A stretch of 9,189 nt of DNA from an uncultured Rhodopirellula sp. GTDB taxonomy: Bacteria; Planctomycetota; Planctomycetia; Pirellulales; Pirellulaceae. The stretch is from assembly GCA_913061385.1 (NCBI GenBank), contig CAJXTM010000084.1:1-9189 (forward strand), in the 5' to 3' direction. Of this stretch, positions 6,521 to 9,189 are shown piece by piece; position 1 is the first letter of the stretch; each line of letters starts with the position of its first letter. A program made the translations under genes and the position numbers. The notes beneath the pieces are model-generated. The model made no database searches and had not been told where the DNA came from. It saw only the letters and a program-made list of their open reading frames with translations.

Positions 6521-7034
6521 GGGGCGGAAGTGAACGCGGCGAAACGGTCTCGTGTTTGGCATCACGACGCATTCGTGAGCGAGCCGCGACGAGTGTCACA
6601 AAACGCCCCCGCTGAACCACTCGCCCGTGCTGATTGATCAAATCACGGTTCCATGTCACGCGTCCAGCTCGACGCCCATGCGGTTGAACATCGAGGACTT
6701 CGGTTCGGACGCAAACGACATCCCCAAAGAAAACGGGTGATTCGAAGTGCCAATCAGAAATCGCCACCAACGCGAGGGTCGCCACATCGGGCCGTGAACT
6801 GCTGAGACCTGCCAGAACACTGAGTCCTAGCAGCCCATGCGCAACAGGCTCACCGAATGGTGATGCCATGCCGCCATCTTCATGCAGTGGATCGTGATCC
6901 CCTGTGAGCAACGCAAAATCGGCCACGTCCTCAGCAGTGATTTCACGTTCATCACTCACCCAATGATCACCAACTTGCAAGTCTTCGAGAAACAGTCGCT
7001 GGATTTGCGTCGATTCTTTGGTGGATATTTCCAA
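6516..7034 (-). CDS. MaoC-like (R)-enoyl-CoA hydratase family protein
   Basis: A 172-residue cytoplasmic single hot-dog domain protein of the MaoC/hydratase-2 family, which adds water to (R)-enoyl-CoA or related acyl thioesters. Residues 14-29 (LFLEDLQVGDHWVSDE) and ITAEDVADFALLTGDHDPLHED (32-53) match the family's entry region. The catalytic dyad is D46 and H51 in GDHDPLH; the usual Asn of GDxNPLH is Asp48. FGEPVAHGLLGLSVLAGL (60-77) follows, then DWHFESPVFFGD and a GRVTWN strand typical of the fold. The tail from about 152 is Arg-rich and runs up to the tandem repeat, which provides the stop. The start is TTG 7034, the only usable start after an in-frame TGA near 7083-7085, and GAGGA stands four bases ahead of it. 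It is divergent from the FG-GAP operon. The true substrate is unclear; the family also includes mesaconyl-CoA-type enzymes. Confidence 0.88.
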   Translation of the reverse strand: MEISTKESTQIQRLFLEDLQVGDHWVSDEREITAEDVADFALLTGDHDPLHEDGGMASPFGEPVAHGLLGLSVLAGLSSSRPDVATLALVAISDWHFESPVFFGDVVCVRTEVLDVQPHGRRAGRVTWNRDLINQHGRVVQRGRFVTLVAARSRMRRDAKHETVSPRSLPPR

Positions 7035-7375
7035 GACTTCCTCGACGTAGAAGAGATAACTGAATGGGAAACGGACAGGACCTCACCGCTGGCCAGCCCG
7101 TCTTACACGAGCACGGCAAAACAGCAGTGTTTTTTTGCAACCGAGATCGGAATCACTTCGTTCGCAGGTTACAATCATGGCGGTATTCTCCGACCTCGGA
7201 CAGGAGTCTAACACCCTGCGTCAAAAAACAACCACAATTACTGGCGATTTATGGCCAAAGGAAAAACATACCGGTCACGCAATCTGGGAGATACGTGATC
7301 TGCTTCCACCTTCCCACCTTACTTTTGCCATTCACTGGCGAGATCCCGCAGCTTGTTGAAAACAAGGTATTTACA
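7035..7375. other. 341-bp divergent intergenic region
   Basis: Separates the MaoC gene (-) from the FG-GAP operon (+) and should contain promoters for both. Seen here: a T7 run at 7130-7136 (A-tract on the minus strand, about 95 bases upstream of MaoC), and the 8-mer ACTGGCGA twice (near 7240 and 7334). No clear sigma-70 pair or long inverted repeat was found. The frame of the FG-GAP gene stays open back to 7064, but residues encoded there carry no signal peptide or domain pattern, so I treat this stretch as non-coding. Confidence 0.55.
7039..7043 (-). promoter_or_regulatory. Shine-Dalgarno site GAGGA before the TTG start of the MaoC gene
   Basis: On the minus strand GAGGA is followed by AGTC and then TTG (7034-7032). 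No ATG or GTG lies between the upstream in-frame stop and the conserved domain, so this site supports a TTG start. Confidence 0.55.
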
Positions 7376-8569
7376 ATGCTAAACCGCTCCCTCAACGCCC
7401 TCCTTGCACTGGCATGCATTGCAACCTCAGTGCTAGCTCAGGATTCACAACCTCGGTATGAAGTCAAGCTGCTCACCGTCGACGCGAACGAGGGCATTGC
7501 TGCCGGTGATGTTGATGGCGATGGCAAGCCGGATCTGGTTGCCGGTCGTAACTGGTACCGCGGAGGTGAATGGGCCCCACGCCCCCTACGAAACATTGCC
7601 GACTGGAATGGTTACGTAGAGAGCAATGGTGACTACTTGCTGGACGTCAATGGTGACGGGCGTTTGGATGTGATCGCAGGATCATTCACACCCACTGAAA
7701 TTCACTGGTATGAGAATCCAGGCAAAGAAGGCCTTCGGCTTGGCAAGCACTGGAAACAGCATTTACTCGTCGACACCAAAAACACTCGTAACGAGGGACA
7801 ACTCTTGCAGGACATCGACGGCGACGGTCGCCCCGAATGGATTGTGAACAGCTGGTCAAATGATGTGCCAACCGTAATTTGGCGTCTTGTTGATAAACCC
7901 AAGGCCGAAGTCAAGGACAAGAAGCCGAATACATCTCAGGCAATTTATGAGATGCAACCACACGAACTTGGCAAGAAGGCGAACGGACACGGACTGGCCG
8001 TCGGCGACATTAGCGGTGATGGCCTGACGGACGTGTTGGTAGGGCAGGGTTGGTACGAGCAACCCAAGGAGAATGCCTGGGGGCAGCCTTGGAAATTCCA
8101 TGCAGACTGGAAATTACATGCCAGCGTTCCAATGATCGTTACCGACCTGGATCAGGACGGAGACGGTGACCTGATTTTTGGCAAAGGGCACGATTATGGT
8201 TTGCTTTGGTGGCAGAACGAGGGTGTTGATGCCAACGGAAAACTCCAATGGAAAGAGCATGAGATTGATCGGAGCTTTAGCCAACCACACACCTTGGCGT
8301 GGGCGGACATCGATGGCGATGGTAGCTCGGAACTGATCACAGGCAAACGCTACTATGGCCACAACGGTAATGATCCCGGCGGCCAGGAAATGCCCTGTTT
8401 GTATTACTACGACTGGGATGCCAAAATACAGAAATTTACCCGCAACACCATTGAAGAGGGACATGTTGGATGTGGCCTGCAAATCGTTACGACTGATCTC
8501 AATGGCGACAACAAATGTGACGTTGCAGTCGCGGGCAAGAGCGGCACCTACATTCTATTTGCAAAATGA
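7376..8569 (+). CDS. secreted seven-repeat FG-GAP/VCBS beta-propeller protein
   Basis: A 397-residue exported protein. Signal peptide 1-21 (LLALACIATSVLAQ, cleavage about LA|QD). Seven Ca-binding D-x-D-x-D-G-type loops, starting at D45 (DVDGDGKPD), D90 (DVNGDGRLD), D146 (DIDGDGRPE), D211 (DISGDGLTD), D257 (DLDQDGDGD), D311 (DIDGDGSSE) and D374 (DLNGDNKCD), are each followed by a short hydrophobic strand such as LVAG or VIAG. Seven copies fit a closed seven-bladed propeller of the integrin-alpha/FG-GAP type. Aromatic motifs NWYRGG, HWYENPG, GWYEQP and LWWQN follow the loops of blades 1, 2, 4 and 5. No catalytic domain is attached; such proteins may bind glycans or partners, or act as enzymes not yet characterised. 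ATG 7376 directly precedes the signal peptide and has AAGG eight bases upstream. Its TGA stop overlaps the next start as ATGA, indicating translational coupling with the MazG gene. Confidence 0.9.
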   Translation: MLNRSLNALLALACIATSVLAQDSQPRYEVKLLTVDANEGIAAGDVDGDGKPDLVAGRNWYRGGEWAPRPLRNIADWNGYVESNGDYLLDVNGDGRLDVIAGSFTPTEIHWYENPGKEGLRLGKHWKQHLLVDTKNTRNEGQLLQDIDGDGRPEWIVNSWSNDVPTVIWRLVDKPKAEVKDKKPNTSQAIYEMQPHELGKKANGHGLAVGDISGDGLTDVLVGQGWYEQPKENAWGQPWKFHADWKLHASVPMIVTDLDQDGDGDLIFGKGHDYGLLWWQNEGVDANGKLQWKEHEIDRSFSQPHTLAWADIDGDGSSELITGKRYYGHNGNDPGGQEMPCLYYYDWDAKIQKFTRNTIEEGHVGCGLQIVTTDLNGDNKCDVAVAGKSGTYILFAK

Positions 8570-8931
8570 GTTCTCAAGTACCGACACCGGAAACAGAACT
8601 CACGTTGCGGCAGGCACAATCGAACGTGGATAAGTGGATCCGCACGATTGGTGTTCGCTACTTCAACGAAATGACAAACCTCGCTCAACTTGTAGAGGAA
8701 GTGGGTGAGGTGGCTCGGATTCTCTCCCGCACCGTGGGTGAACAATCCAGCAAACCCGGTGAGTCACCAGGTGATCTGGCAGATGAACTTGCCGATGTGC
8801 TGTTTGTAACAATCTGCTTGGCCAATCAATCCGGCATCGACCTGACGGATGCAATGCAGAAAAATCTGGACAAGAAAACAAAGCGTGATGCTACGCGTCA
8901 TCGAACCAACAAAAAGCTTGACACGAATTAG
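8566..8931 (+). CDS. MazG-family nucleotide pyrophosphohydrolase
   Basis: A 121-residue cytoplasmic all-alpha NTP-PPase of the MazG superfamily, which hydrolyses (d)NTPs to NMP and pyrophosphate and is usually seen as nucleotide-pool cleaning. The metal-binding pattern E-E-x-x-E is E44-E45-x-x-E48 (LVEEVGEVARIL), and E-x-x-D is E74-x-x-D77 (LADELADVLFV). The segments GVRYFNEMTNLA, CLANQSGIDL and KTKRDATRHRTNKKL match a compact one-domain MazG subgroup that I know mainly from Bacteroidota. It is of the usual length and intact. The ATG at 8566 overlaps the FG-GAP stop by four bases (ATGA), and the next gene starts nine bases after its TAG, so it is the middle gene of an operon. It is not the MazF toxin partner; there is no mazEF pair here. 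Exact nucleotide substrate not deducible. Confidence 0.92.
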   Translation: MSSQVPTPETELTLRQAQSNVDKWIRTIGVRYFNEMTNLAQLVEEVGEVARILSRTVGEQSSKPGESPGDLADELADVLFVTICLANQSGIDLTDAMQKNLDKKTKRDATRHRTNKKLDTN

Positions 8932-8940
8932 GAACAGGGC

Positions 8941-9141
8941 ATGCTACGCAACCTCATTTCCCTTGTGATTTTCCTTCTATTGCCCGGCGTGCTGCTGGCA
9001 ACTGAGACTCAGATCCTTTTTGATGGCACGAATACCGATCAATGGGAATTTGCCAAAGACGCTTGGTTCATTGATTCAGAGGGGAGCCTTTCCTGCCGCA
9101 TGGAGGAAGTCAAAGCTCGGAATGGAACCACGCGAGAACGG
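8941..9141 (+). CDS. secreted DUF1080-family protein, N-terminal fragment
   Basis: First 67 codons of an exported protein, cut by the library adapter at 9141/9142. Residues 1-20 (MLRNLISLVIFLLLPGVLLA) are a clear signal peptide with cleavage about LLA|TE. Residues 25-52 (ILFDGTNTDQWEF...AWFIDSEGSLSC) match the entry strands of DUF1080/3-keto-disaccharide hydrolase domains, whose usual pattern is LFDGK-x-L-x-x-W...W-x-V-x-DG-x-L. Unlike the DUF1080 protein at 234-1502, it has no extra domain between signal peptide and DUF1080. It starts nine bases after the MazG stop and has an AGGA about nine bases upstream, so it belongs to the FG-GAP/MazG operon. The frame continues into the adapter as LSLIHISEPTRPRLIS, which is not real protein. 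Family call rests on a short piece. Confidence 0.75.
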
Positions 9142-9189
9142 CTGTCTCTTATACACATCTCCGAGCCCACGAGACCGAGGCTGATCTCG
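9142..9189 (-). other. Illumina Nextera adapter (i7 side), not genomic
   Basis: Synthetic library sequence. Bases 9142-9160 are the reverse complement of the Tn5 mosaic end, 9161-9175 (CCGAGCCCACGAGAC) the read-2 arm, 9176-9183 (CGAGGCTG) match Nextera i7 index N710, and 9184-9189 begin the P7 arm. It mirrors the adapter at 1-47, also extending exactly six bases past the index. Confidence 0.98.

Noticed and set aside
6244..6615. 123-codon plus-strand frame through the 14-bp repeat
   Set aside because: Runs through the tandem repeat in shifting frame and overlaps the well-supported MaoC gene antisense.
7064..7375. N-terminal extension of the FG-GAP protein
   Set aside because: The extra 104 residues have no domain pattern and would bury the obvious signal peptide beginning at ATG 7376.
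8566..8931. Toxin-antitoxin interpretation of the MazG gene
   Set aside because: MazG superfamily enzymes are nucleotide pyrophosphohydrolases; no MazE or MazF-like frame is adjacent.

Overview
The window is one 9,094-bp piece of bacterial DNA (48-9141) capped at both ends by Illumina Nextera library adapters (1-47 and 9142-9189, each with an index). Both contig ends are therefore technical, and the two terminal genes are cut by library preparation or assembly, not by biology. No plasmid, phage, IS element, CRISPR array, tRNA or rRNA was recognised.

The gene content points to a member of the PVC group, most likely a marine-type Planctomycetota bacterium (Pirellulales-like). It has two secreted formylglycine sulfatases, two secreted DUF1080 (3-keto-glycoside hydrolase family) proteins, a secreted seven-repeat FG-GAP beta-propeller, long intergenic gaps and few strong Shine-Dalgarno sites. 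This placement is an inference from gene families; there is no marker gene.

Layout: (1) the C-terminal end of an ABC transporter ATPase (+) converges with a DUF1080 lipid/exported-type protein (-) carrying an Ala/Lys/Glu repeat tail. (2) That gene diverges from sulfatase 1 (+, GlcNAc-6-sulfatase/mucin-desulfating-like). (3) A 390-bp gap follows with a 16-bp tandem repeat. (4) A minus-strand series comes next: MaoC-like hydratase (7034-6516), then sulfatase 2 (6216-4786), then a four-CBS-domain protein (4644-3709). The hydratase and sulfatase 2 are separated by a gap holding a second, 14-bp tandem repeat that supplies the stop codon of the MaoC gene. (5) Divergent from MaoC is a tight plus-strand operon: FG-GAP propeller, MazG-type nucleotide pyrophosphohydrolase (overlapping ATGA junction), then a second DUF1080 protein cut off by the adapter.

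Taken together the exported proteins fit breakdown of sulfated or oxidised glycans outside the cytoplasm: sulfatases remove sulfate esters, DUF1080 proteins may cleave 3-keto-glycosides, and the propeller may bind ligand or partner. The CBS, MaoC and MazG proteins are cytoplasmic and have no evident link to that task. I see no convincing wholly new system. The most unusual things are the two short self-complementary tandem repeats beside gene 3' ends, the A-A-B-B construction of the CBS protein, and the nucleotide-pool enzyme embedded in an operon of secreted proteins.
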